Part shown: positions 9,379-18,155 of the stretch, piece after piece
Layout: each line of letters starts with the position of its first letter
Numbering within the stretch: position 1 is the stretch's first letter
NCBI GenBank assembly: GCA_001783275.1
Contig: MFRH01000040.1
Span: forward strand, 1-34,221
Source: Candidatus Margulisbacteria bacterium GWF2_35_9
Lineage (GTDB): Bacteria > Margulisbacteria > Riflemargulisbacteria > GWF2-35-9
Length of the DNA stretch: 34,221 nt
Direction: 5' to 3'
Notes under the pieces: model-generated
Database searches by the model: none
The model's input: only the letters and a program-made list of their open reading frames with translations
Told to the model about the DNA's origin: nothing
Translations under genes and position numbers: made by a program

Positions 9379-10035
9379 ATGCATAACCCGGATAGCTCAA
9401 ATAGTCCTCTAATTGAAATTAAGAATATAAATATTCGATTTAATCAGAAAACGATAACTCAGAACTTTAATTTAGAAATCAATAAACAGGATAAGGTAAT
9501 TATTACCGGTGAATCAGGGTTGGGAAAGTCGTCGTTATTAAAGGTGTTGATGGGTTTTATTATTCCCAGTTCTGGAGAGATTTATTATAACGGTGTGACG
9601 ATAACCAATACCAATATTTGGAAATTTAGACAAAAGATTGCATATGTATCACAGGATATGGACATTGGAGTTGGGTCAGTGCTTAGTCTGATCGAGACTA
9701 TTTTTACATACAAATCTAACAAGAATCTGGGTTTGGATATACAGGAAGCAAAGCAGCTTTTAGCACAGTTTAGTTTGCCTGTTGATGTCCTTTCAACCGA
9801 TTATGAAAAACTTTCAGGTGGAGAAAAACAGCGAGTTCAAATAGTCATAGCGATACTACTTAAGAGAGACATATTTTTTTTAGATGAAGCAACATCGGCA
9901 CTGGATCGGCATATGAAACAAGTGGTGAAGGATTATTTTACAAATAGCAATCATACAGTTATTGCCGTTGCGCATGATGATATTTGGTTCGAATCCAAGA
10001 ACGTCAGAAAAGTGATATTAAAGGAAGAAAAATAA
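9379..10035 (+). CDS. ABC transporter ATP-binding protein, FetA/YbbL-like
   Basis: Walker A 'GESGLGKSS', signature 'LSGGEKQR', Walker B 'DIFFLDEATSALD'; followed directly by a UPF0014 permease. Confidence 0.85.
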   Translation: MHNPDSSNSPLIEIKNINIRFNQKTITQNFNLEINKQDKVIITGESGLGKSSLLKVLMGFIIPSSGEIYYNGVTITNTNIWKFRQKIAYVSQDMDIGVGSVLSLIETIFTYKSNKNLGLDIQEAKQLLAQFSLPVDVLSTDYEKLSGGEKQRVQIVIAILLKRDIFFLDEATSALDRHMKQVVKDYFTNSNHTVIAVAHDDIWFESKNVRKVILKEEK

Positions 10036-10820
10036 TGGGTGTTAAAGATATTTCAGTTTTGGGCTTTTTTTATTGCTCTTTATTACTTCTTATCCCGATG
10101 GTGATAGATGTCGTTTTTAAGTTAAGGCTCTTTTCTTCTATTGCCATTTCAATCGTTCGGATGTCCGTTCAATTAGTATTTGCAGGATTATTTTTAACGG
10201 TTTTATTTAAATTAGATAACCTGCTTTTTTCTTTGTTATGGGTACTTATTATGATTCTGGTTGCAACGGTGAATGTTATAAATACGAGTGATTTAAAACT
10301 GATCAAGTTTTTCTGGCCGACCATGATTTCGTTTATATTTTCTACCTTATTTATTGTTTTATATTTCAATGGATTGGTTGTTGGCTTAGATAATGTGTTT
10401 GTTTCAAAGTATTTAATTATCATTTCGGGTATGATAATGGGAAATTCTCTTAAGAATAATATTGTGGGACTTAGTACTTTTTATAAATCAGTACAACGAA
10501 ATGAAAACCGATATTTATATTCATTGTCATGTGGCACAACACTATGGGAGGCTCTGAGTCCTTTTATTAAAGAAAGTTTGCTCCTTGCTTTTAAGCCGAC
10601 AATAGCAACAATGGCGACCATGGGAATTATTGCCCTTCCCGGAATGATGACTGGGCAAATTCTCGGTGGTTCGGACCCATTAGTGGCTATAAAGTATCAA
10701 ATTGCTATCATGATCGCTATTTTTGTAGCAACGGTCTTAAGCCTCAGCTTTACAATTATTCTAACGATAAGAAAAAGTTTTAATGCCTATGGGATATTGA
10801 ATAAAGAAATATTTAAGTAG
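10035..10820 (+). CDS. ABC transporter permease, FetB/YbbM (UPF0014) family
   Basis: Multi-TM; 'SGMIMGNSLKNNIVGLSTF', 'ALSPFIKESLLLAFKPTIATMATMGIIALPGMMTGQILGGSDPLVAIKYQIAIM' is characteristic; start ATG 10035 overlaps the upstream TAA by 1 nt. Confidence 0.9.
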   Translation: MGVKDISVLGFFYCSLLLLIPMVIDVVFKLRLFSSIAISIVRMSVQLVFAGLFLTVLFKLDNLLFSLLWVLIMILVATVNVINTSDLKLIKFFWPTMISFIFSTLFIVLYFNGLVVGLDNVFVSKYLIIISGMIMGNSLKNNIVGLSTFYKSVQRNENRYLYSLSCGTTLWEALSPFIKESLLLAFKPTIATMATMGIIALPGMMTGQILGGSDPLVAIKYQIAIMIAIFVATVLSLSFTIILTIRKSFNAYGILNKEIFK

Positions 10821-10823
10821 TAT

Positions 10824-11966
10824 TTAATCCATCAATAGAGACAACATAATCCCTTTTTTTTCACATGTGGCTTTCAGTAATTGTTTTACCTCTCTGCTAA
10901 AGTTATTTCCACTTAAAGCCAAAGTTTTAACTTTACAATTAACATTTTCAAAAGCTGCTAATAACGCAAAAGCTCCAATATCAGCTATCTTACATTTGGA
11001 CAGATTTACATTCTTAATATTTAGGTTTTCATCCGTTAATGCTTCAGCAATATATTGTGCACCGTCGTTTCCGAATAGGTTGCCAGAAAAGTTTAAGCTC
11101 TGAATAAGTTTGTTACCAATCTTTATAGATTCAATCAGCATTTTTATTTCCAAGTCACCTAATAATCCAAACATGATCCCAAAGTGAGTGAGGTTACAAT
11201 CGTCATGTTCAATTAACTCTGAGAGAATATCAATAGCTTCATCCGTTGAATGACTTCTTATCAGATCAAAAGAATTTATTCTGCTGTTTTTGTGTAACAA
11301 GGCGGCCACAAGACCGGTTGCCTTTTCTTTGTTAAAAGTAACTCCTTCAATTGTAACATTAGCAAAGGGGTTCCCCTTCTCTATAATCCTTTGATTAATT
11401 GTTTCAAGGTTTATCCGAGCATTTGTTAAAGCTTGAGGAGTCGCTTTTTTTTCAACTAGTTTTGCTATTTTTTTTATCTTTGGAACAACTACAGCATCTG
11501 GTGGTGGTGTTGGCGTCGTATTGCGAAGCCTATTTAATCTAGCTTGTTCATGACGCTTCATACTTGCTTCGATAAACCTAATTTCAATAATTAGGGAAAA
11601 CTTTATTTTTGCAAAAAATTCTTCCAAACTGTTTGCACCAGGTTCACTTTTTTCTCCAAGTTTACTCAGGTGATTGGCAAGCATCTCAATCGAATTATTT
11701 TTAGTTTTATCTTTTAAGACAGACAATAGAATCGCAAGTTGTTTTTTAATAGTTGCTTTTTCAATGTTAATCTTAGAATAGATTTCAGTAGCCAAAATTA
11801 GAACAAGTTCTTTTTCTTTGACAGACAAAGACTCAAAGAAATCTCTAGGAGCATCTAAATTTTTATTCAGTGTTAATACAATAAAGTCTATTAGTTTGCA
11901 ATTAGTCTTTAAAGCACGAATAACTGGGTCTTGACTGATTAGTTGCGAAATTAATTTTGTGTTCAA
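10824..11966 (-). CDS. Leucine-rich repeat (ribonuclease-inhibitor-like) protein
   Basis: 'IQSLNFSGNLFGNDGAQYIAEALTDENLNIKNVNLSKCKIADIGAFALLAAFENVNCKVKTLALSGNNF': RI-type LRR periodicity; Pro-rich linker TPTPPP. Confidence 0.7.
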   Translation of the reverse strand: MNTKLISQLISQDPVIRALKTNCKLIDFIVLTLNKNLDAPRDFFESLSVKEKELVLILATEIYSKINIEKATIKKQLAILLSVLKDKTKNNSIEMLANHLSKLGEKSEPGANSLEEFFAKIKFSLIIEIRFIEASMKRHEQARLNRLRNTTPTPPPDAVVVPKIKKIAKLVEKKATPQALTNARINLETINQRIIEKGNPFANVTIEGVTFNKEKATGLVAALLHKNSRINSFDLIRSHSTDEAIDILSELIEHDDCNLTHFGIMFGLLGDLEIKMLIESIKIGNKLIQSLNFSGNLFGNDGAQYIAEALTDENLNIKNVNLSKCKIADIGAFALLAAFENVNCKVKTLALSGNNFSREVKQLLKATCEKKGIMLSLLMD

Positions 11967-12033
11967 TTATGTCCTCCTTGAATATATCGGAGAAAATAAG
12001 ACGTTGTCCCAAAAACAGGAATAAGGGGCTTCC

Positions 12034-12834
12034 TTAGATATGCACTTTCTTTCCAGTTAAATCCTGTATCAGTTTTGGTAAGATTTTAATAAAAAAAATG
12101 TTATAGAACTCATCATTTGTATCGTTTTTAGTCAGGTCAGATTCTTTTAAAGGTTTATGTTGGTATTTTTTAATTAGTTTTTTTAGATTTATTACTTCAT
12201 CGGGGAAGGCTTCTTTTAAGCCTGGATATTTTCCATAGCGGATGTCGGTTCTTCTTTTTCCATATGTTTGAGGGTTAGTATCATAAGTATTATGTCTCAT
12301 TTTTGAAATGATCGCCTTACAGTGCTCTCGATACTCATGAATTTGTGCTAAAAAAACCTTTTTTTCCGCACAGAGTACAGGTGGAAGATACTTAATATAT
12401 GAAAGTAGCTTTGCGACTACAGCAGCGTCATCGGTACTCGATGGATTAGTAAAAAGAAGATTCTTAGATCCAGAGAGACCAGTGCCAAATTCTGAGTTGT
12501 ATTGCGTTAACATATCGGCATCAATAAGAAATTGTTTATAGCTCATACAGGCAATATGCGCTACCCCATTAAGTGAAAATTCAGTAAAGTAATGATCGCT
12601 ATATCCCACATTCTCATAGGGAATTCCCATTGCTTCCAATACTAACCCGGCAATGGCGGATGTAAATTTGCATTCCTTATAGAAGAGGGCGAGTTGTTGA
12701 TCAATACGTTTTGAATCACTCTTATCGGTAGTTATTCCTGTATGCTTTTCAATAATAGTGGTGAGTACCCGATTCAGTTCTTGGACATCACTTTTTACCG
12801 GTTCAGTAATAGTTGCAATTATTTTATTGTGCAT
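12034..12834 (-). CDS. Uncharacterised protein with possible Cys-His transglutaminase/papain-like core
   Basis: 'ECKFTSAIAGLVLEAMGIPYENVGYSDHYFTEFSLNGVAHI' resembles C...GIP...H.F.E....G spacing; weak. Confidence 0.4.
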   Translation of the reverse strand: MHNKIIATITEPVKSDVQELNRVLTTIIEKHTGITTDKSDSKRIDQQLALFYKECKFTSAIAGLVLEAMGIPYENVGYSDHYFTEFSLNGVAHIACMSYKQFLIDADMLTQYNSEFGTGLSGSKNLLFTNPSSTDDAAVVAKLLSYIKYLPPVLCAEKKVFLAQIHEYREHCKAIISKMRHNTYDTNPQTYGKRRTDIRYGKYPGLKEAFPDEVINLKKLIKKYQHKPLKESDLTKNDTNDEFYNIFFIKILPKLIQDLTGKKVHI

Positions 12835-12902
12835 AATAATATGTCGGTATTTTTTATTAAAAGGTTCATGGATATAAGAATTAGCACTTTATGCCTATTA
12901 TG

Positions 12903-15503
12903 CTAAGCAATTAGCTCTTTGATGGATGGGATTTTTAATGTAACGTTGGCTCCAATATTCTCTGGGTGTTTGATCTTGCTGGATTTTATGATACTCTTTG
13001 CGATTTTTCCTATATCAACGATTTTTCCAGTGCGGTTACGTATCTGTGTATGAATTTGTAGTGATAACTGATATATATTATCTTGTCCTGATTGTGCAAG
13101 AGTGGTTTTTGTCTCTTTGTTCTGATGAACAAATGATGCCACTTTTGCGTCTTTTGATTTTTTAGCTGGAACTGGTGCTTCGTGTTTTGCAATAAGATTT
13201 GCATTGGGCTTTTTTATGTTAGTGTTATTAGCTGCAACAGATATATTGGCTGGCTTGGGAGGTGCTTGTTGAGCAATAGAAGGAGTATCGGACTTTATTA
13301 TTTTAGATTTATCAGCAGCAATAAGCTTTTTAGCTGGCTTGGGTGATAATTGTTCAGTAACAGAGGGAGTATCGGTCTTTTTTGTTTTAGAGTTATCAGT
13401 TGCAATTAGTGTTTTAGCTGATTTGGGAGGTGATTGCTTAGCAACAGAAGGAGTGTCTATTGTTGGTGCTAACTTAAGACGGTCTCCGGGATTAATAACG
13501 CTTTCCTTGTTTAATCCATTATATGCATACAGTTTATCCAGAGGAAGTTTATTTTTTTCAGCAATGATATTAAGCGTTTCATTAGTTTTAACAATATGAA
13601 CTTTATTATTATGTTTAATTGGTATTGTTAAAACGGCATATTTTGAAACTCTGTTACCATTTAATTTAGCTGTGTTTGCTAGCTTGATATCATTTATGGA
13701 GGTTGGATAGAAAGCATTCGCAATGCTTTGTAGAGAGGCTCCAGCTGTAACCGTATAATTGATTGACTTAACATTCGGAATTTGAGCTATAATTTTTGAA
13801 ATCCCATTGGTATACATACTTTGGGCACTTCGTCCCCCTCCAAAATATTTTCCCATATCGCCTTCTTTTTCTGCTAATAAAAAGCTAATACTTGCAAGCA
13901 AGTTAAACTCAGGATCGACTAATCTGGAATATAATGAATTTGGATTTTTTAAATGATCTTTACAGTATTGAACAACAAACGAAGTGGTTAATCCATTTTT
14001 AGCCTGTTTTATTTTTGTTAAATCGGAATTATTGCTGACAAGTAGCTCTGTATAGTCTTTTAGCTGAATAATAAGTGGAAAGGATTTTGGTTTGAATGAT
14101 TTAATACTATCTGGATCTTTAAATTTGAAAACAGTCATATTTTTAAAAGAATCAAGTAATTCTTTCTCTTTTTTGCTACATGATTCCGGAGGGATTTGCC
14201 CTTTTTCAGCAATGATTTTAAAAGATGTCGGCATCATTTGTCTTAATCCGACGGCTCCTTTATTACTGATTGCATTCATGTCAAATCCTTCGTGGGCATA
14301 GAAATTATTTCCGCTTTCCTTGATTGTTTGTGCAAGTAAGGAGTCCTCATTTATTAGAACGGGTTTCCCCTCTTGTTTTAGTTGAGCGTTAATTTTATTA
14401 ATATCATAGGGTGGACATAATATAGCCAAGGCATGAGAGATCATTTGTTTTACCGCAGAGGATTTTTCTGTATTAACGGGTGACTCTATTGAAGATTGTG
14501 TCCCAGAAGTTGATTCGACTTGACCTAGCTCATTTTCTTTGACTTGTTGATGTTCAGGAGACTCTTCAATTGATAGAGATATGTTAGCATTGTTAATGAA
14601 ACTGTTTGAATTGTAAGGGTCTGAAATAAGCATATTTAAAGAAGCAAGAAATTCCGGTTGATAGATCGTTTTGCAATCCTCGCTAAACCCATAGGTTGAA
14701 GCAAGTTCCTGAAAGTTTTCATCGAGAGTATTATTTTTTAATCCAAAAAGAGAGTTAAAGATAATTGCAAGTTTGGACTTATAATCATTTAGAGCTTCAG
14801 GTTCCTCAACCTTTTCAGTAAAGAACATATTATCAGCTGCTCTAATTAAAATATCAGTTAGTTCTTTCTGCTTTTGACTTATAGTTGTCGGTGGAATCTC
14901 ATCTTTATATATAATTAGACTATTTTTTCCTAGCTCCTCCACCCATCCTTGTTCAACTAAATATTTAATTACGCCCTCTTGAATAGCCGGGTTATCTTTA
15001 TATAACTGAAGAATCTCTTGTTTTGCTTTTGCCCCTGGCCCGGTTATTTCTTGATATATTTTTGTTAGAGTAAACATAGAGAGCATCCCTTGTTTAATAT
15101 GAACTAATCGGTCTATAACTTCGTTTAGGTTATCTGCATCTTTCAGCGCTTGATCCAAGTGATTAAGTTCAATTTCTGAAAACTTCCCATCAAGATTAAA
15201 ATCCAGAATTTTATCAAGCTCCCCTAACAAAACGCCAAGGTCGTTAATTTCTTCTTTGGATTCAAACTCTTCAAATAAACTTATATTCTTTTCATCGCCT
15301 GAAAATAACCCAAATCTTGCGGCTTGGTTGTATTTTTGTATGACCAGTTTTTCAAGTTCGTCTGGAACGGTTGGGTTAATATCCGTTGGAGATTGATCGC
15401 TTTGTGGTTTTAAATCCTTACTATCAAGATGATTTTTTTCTGCATACCATTTAGATATGAGACCATTATATCGATTATTTATATCTGCGTTGTTTATTGC
15501 CAT
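12903..15503 (-). CDS. Lytic transglycosylase-like (SLT) protein with two LysM domains, EF-hand-like motif and Pro/Lys-rich repeats
   Basis: SLT 'IKESGNNFYAHEGFDMNAISNKGAVGLRQMMPTS'; LysM 'YTVTAGASLQSIANAF', 'HIVKTNETLNIIAEKNKLPLDKLYAYNGL...INPGDRLKL'; EF-hand-like 'DFNLDGKFSEIE'; no signal peptide apparent. Confidence 0.82.
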   Translation of the reverse strand: MAINNADINNRYNGLISKWYAEKNHLDSKDLKPQSDQSPTDINPTVPDELEKLVIQKYNQAARFGLFSGDEKNISLFEEFESKEEINDLGVLLGELDKILDFNLDGKFSEIELNHLDQALKDADNLNEVIDRLVHIKQGMLSMFTLTKIYQEITGPGAKAKQEILQLYKDNPAIQEGVIKYLVEQGWVEELGKNSLIIYKDEIPPTTISQKQKELTDILIRAADNMFFTEKVEEPEALNDYKSKLAIIFNSLFGLKNNTLDENFQELASTYGFSEDCKTIYQPEFLASLNMLISDPYNSNSFINNANISLSIEESPEHQQVKENELGQVESTSGTQSSIESPVNTEKSSAVKQMISHALAILCPPYDINKINAQLKQEGKPVLINEDSLLAQTIKESGNNFYAHEGFDMNAISNKGAVGLRQMMPTSFKIIAEKGQIPPESCSKKEKELLDSFKNMTVFKFKDPDSIKSFKPKSFPLIIQLKDYTELLVSNNSDLTKIKQAKNGLTTSFVVQYCKDHLKNPNSLYSRLVDPEFNLLASISFLLAEKEGDMGKYFGGGRSAQSMYTNGISKIIAQIPNVKSINYTVTAGASLQSIANAFYPTSINDIKLANTAKLNGNRVSKYAVLTIPIKHNNKVHIVKTNETLNIIAEKNKLPLDKLYAYNGLNKESVINPGDRLKLAPTIDTPSVAKQSPPKSAKTLIATDNSKTKKTDTPSVTEQLSPKPAKKLIAADKSKIIKSDTPSIAQQAPPKPANISVAANNTNIKKPNANLIAKHEAPVPAKKSKDAKVASFVHQNKETKTTLAQSGQDNIYQLSLQIHTQIRNRTGKIVDIGKIAKSIIKSSKIKHPENIGANVTLKIPSIKELIA
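13209..13460 (-). repeat. Three 84-bp (28-aa) tandem repeats in the SLT/LysM protein
   Basis: IDTPSVAKQSPPKSAKTLIATDNSKTKK / TDTPSVTEQLSPKPAKKLIAADKSKIIK / SDTPSIAQQAPPKPANISVAANNTNIKK. Confidence 0.85.
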
Positions 15504-15608
15504 AGTTGTATTAACTGGTTATGCCCCAAAAAAAAGATTATAAACATATAAATGATGTCCAAAGAAAAATAGTTAATAAAATAAACAGATATATGTATAA
15601 TAAGGAGT

Positions 15609-15941
15609 ATGCTTCTCAAAATAGTCAGTATTAAAAACTTTATTTATGAAAACTCAAAAACGATTGAAAACATCGAAACGATTTTTGATGAAGATACTTT
15701 AATCTCTCTTATATATGATGCAGAAAAAAAAGTGCTCTTAAATCCAACAGAGACCATTAATGAATTTCCTGAGCAAATGTTTCCCATATCGATAAAGTTT
15801 GAAGGGAAGGTTGTGTACATATACTCCGATATCAGAAAACCATTACCAAACAAAGAACAAAAGGAAGCTGTTTTTGAGTGCGTTAAACAGCTTATACTGA
15901 GTAGTCCCCGAAGCAATTACAGCGTTTGCCCCGTTATTTAA
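15609..15941 (+). CDS. Hypothetical protein
   Basis: ORF with SD aaggag; no family recognised; 8-bp convergent 3' overlap with the next gene. Confidence 0.55.
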   Translation: MLLKIVSIKNFIYENSKTIENIETIFDEDTLISLIYDAEKKVLLNPTETINEFPEQMFPISIKFEGKVVYIYSDIRKPLPNKEQKEAVFECVKQLILSSPRSNYSVCPVI

Positions 15942-16185
15942 ATCGTACAAATATCCGACCGAAGTTGATGCTGTCTTTATCTATTTGATGATACAGTTTT
16001 TTAATGTCTGGACGATTTAGAAATCGAAGGACTGTTTTCTTTAGTTGGCCACTGCCTTTTCCGGGAATAATTTCCACAATAGGTATTTTCTTTTCTATCG
16101 CTTCGGTCATTACCCGTTGGAGTTCTTTCTCTATTTGATAACCTTTATTGTAAATATCATGAAGATCAATACTTAGTTTTGCCAT
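15934..16185 (-). CDS. Smr-domain protein
   Basis: 'SIDLHDIYNKGYQIEKELQRVMTEAIEKKIPIVEIIPGKGSGQLKKTVLRFL': DLH and GkGsG.Lk..v..fL motifs. Confidence 0.85.
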   Translation of the reverse strand: MAKLSIDLHDIYNKGYQIEKELQRVMTEAIEKKIPIVEIIPGKGSGQLKKTVLRFLNRPDIKKLYHQIDKDSINFGRIFVRFK

Positions 16186-16304
16186 AATGTTTTTCTATTA
16201 TACAGTACAAGCTCCAAACTGGGGGAGAGATGCAAATGATTTCAAATAGTGTATAATGGGCTTCAACTATGGCGAGGAGATAGAACAAGTACAAAGGAGA
16301 TAGA

Positions 16305-17108
16305 ATGCGATATCAGCAGTATAACAATAATCGAAATTACTTATGGCTTTTCTTTTTTATGTTTTTGTTTTTTGGCGGGTTTAGAATATTTTTTGTTTTA
16401 TTTACTTTAGTGTTTGCATTGTTCCCTCTTTTATTTTTTGGACTTATCTTTTTTTTCTTATCCAATTCTATATTAAAAAATCAGAGCATCCATACATATA
16501 TAAATACTCAGTCAACAACACACAATAAGTTTATTGAATTATTTGCTCGAACAGCTGCGCATTTGATGAAAATTGACGGGGAAGTTGCCCCTGTTGAAAT
16601 ACAGACGTTTAAAAACTTTTTTATTACGCAACTCAACTTTCAGGGAAGTTCTTTGTTGTGGGTAGAGGATCTTCTAAAAAAAGAGCTGACAAAACAACAT
16701 AATTTAGAAGAACTAATTGGTGAAATAAATTCTAATTTTAATAACGAGACAAAGGTCGTTTTGCTAGAGTTGTTATGCCAAATTGCGTATTCCGATTTTG
16801 ATTTCAGTTCAAGCGAAGAAGCATTAATTCAAAAAATATCAAAGATGATGGGTGTGATGGATCGAGATTATCAGTATATCTCAAATCGTTATAAGAAGAG
16901 TTCCAGTGATGCAGATATAAACAAGTATTTTAAGGTTCTTGGAGTAGACAAAGGTGCAAGCCAGGATGAGATAAAAACTGCCTATCGAACTTTAATCAAA
17001 AAATACCATCCGGATGTGGTCGCTCATTTAGGTGAAGAGTTTAAAAAAGTGAATGAGAAGAAAACACGAGAAATAACTGAAGCCTATGATGCTCTTAAAA
17101 AGCAATAA
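16305..17108 (+). CDS. DjlA-like membrane protein: TM, TerB-like region, C-terminal J-domain
   Basis: Hydrophobic N-terminus; 'HLMKIDGEVAPVEIQTFKNFF' TerB-like; 'KYFKVLGVDKGASQDEIKTAYRTLIKKYHPDVV' J-domain with HPD. Confidence 0.87.
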   Translation: MRYQQYNNNRNYLWLFFFMFLFFGGFRIFFVLFTLVFALFPLLFFGLIFFFLSNSILKNQSIHTYINTQSTTHNKFIELFARTAAHLMKIDGEVAPVEIQTFKNFFITQLNFQGSSLLWVEDLLKKELTKQHNLEELIGEINSNFNNETKVVLLELLCQIAYSDFDFSSSEEALIQKISKMMGVMDRDYQYISNRYKKSSSDADINKYFKVLGVDKGASQDEIKTAYRTLIKKYHPDVVAHLGEEFKKVNEKKTREITEAYDALKKQ

Positions 17109-17183
17109 AACAAAAAAACATGGAATGAAAATGGTAAATAGTGTAAACTGAGTGAAAATTTTCATAAACTGGAGGGTAAAGAT

Positions 17184-18023
17184 ATGAAGAAGATAATTGT
17201 TTTACTGTGTTTAGGATTATTATTAAGTGGTTATAAGTTCAGCTTGGGTGGGAGCAAAGTACTGTTAAAGGTGGGCGACTCGAAGCTAACAATGGAAGAG
17301 TTGGATCAGCGGATTGAAGCAATGCCTCCACAATATAAAGAGTATTACAGTACTCCGGAAGGCAAGAAAATCCTTATAGATAATATGAAAAAAGAGTTTC
17401 TTATATTAGGTATGGCAGAGAAAGCAGCCTATGATAAAAACGAAGAAGTGCTTGAGCAAACAGAAAAACAAAAAAAACAGATTATGGTAATGATTTATTT
17501 AAAAGATAAGATAGAAAAAGAAAGTGAAGTAAAAGAAAAGGATGTTAAGGATTACTATAAAGACAATAAAGAAGAGTTTAAGAGCAAAGACCAAGTAAAA
17601 GCCCGACATATACTTGTTAAAACCGAGCAAGAGGCAAAGGACTTAATTGTTAAGCTTAATTCTGGTCAAGATTTTGGCATGTTAGCAAAAGACTATTCAA
17701 TCGATCCATCTGGAAAGGCAAATAATGGAGACCTAGGCTGGTTTGCTAAAGGTCAAATGGTAAAACCATTTGAAACAGCAGCGTTTGAACTGGAAAAAGG
17801 GAAGTATTCTAAGACTCCGGTACAAACTCAGTATGGCTGGCATATTATTCTGGTTGAGGACAAAAAAGAGTCTAAAGATATGACGTTTGAGGAAGTCAAA
17901 GCTGACATCGAGACATTTTTGTTACAACAGAAGCAGAAAGAACTTTTAGACAAACTACTTGCAGAAGCTGAAACCCAGATAAAAGTAGAAGACCATTCTG
18001 AGCAACTGTTAATAAAACAATAA
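17184..18023 (+). CDS. Parvulin-type peptidyl-prolyl isomerase (PpiC/PrsA/SurA-like), exported
   Basis: Signal peptide; 'VKARHILVKTEQEAKDLIVKLNSGQDFGMLAKDYSIDPSGKANNGDLGWFAKGQMVKPFETAAFELEKGKYSKTPVQTQYGWHIILVEDKK'. Confidence 0.92.
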   Translation: MKKIIVLLCLGLLLSGYKFSLGGSKVLLKVGDSKLTMEELDQRIEAMPPQYKEYYSTPEGKKILIDNMKKEFLILGMAEKAAYDKNEEVLEQTEKQKKQIMVMIYLKDKIEKESEVKEKDVKDYYKDNKEEFKSKDQVKARHILVKTEQEAKDLIVKLNSGQDFGMLAKDYSIDPSGKANNGDLGWFAKGQMVKPFETAAFELEKGKYSKTPVQTQYGWHIILVEDKKESKDMTFEEVKADIETFLLQQKQKELLDKLLAEAETQIKVEDHSEQLLIKQ

Positions 18024-18048
18024 GATACACTTAGAAATAATAAGCAAC

Positions 18049-18077
18049 AAAAGCCCAAACAATTTGTTTGGGCTTTT
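18049..18077 (+). terminator. Rho-independent terminator downstream of the ppiC-like gene
   Basis: aaaagcccaaac-aattt-gtttgggctttt, 12-bp stem running into a T-rich stretch. Confidence 0.88.
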
Positions 18078-18155
18078 GTATTTTTAATAGCTTGAAATAT
18101 TTAATTATGGAATACGATAACTATATATAACAGATAATAATAAAGGAATATTCTC

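Noticed and set aside
9984-10034. Upstream extension of the FetB-like permease ORF
   Set aside because: The extra 17 residues overlap the ATPase gene and are hydrophilic; ATG 10035 overlapping the TAA is the more plausible start.
13339-13599. Plus-strand ORF 13339-13599 with repeated sequence
   Set aside because: Antisense of the 84-bp repeats in the SLT/LysM gene; repeat structure explains it.
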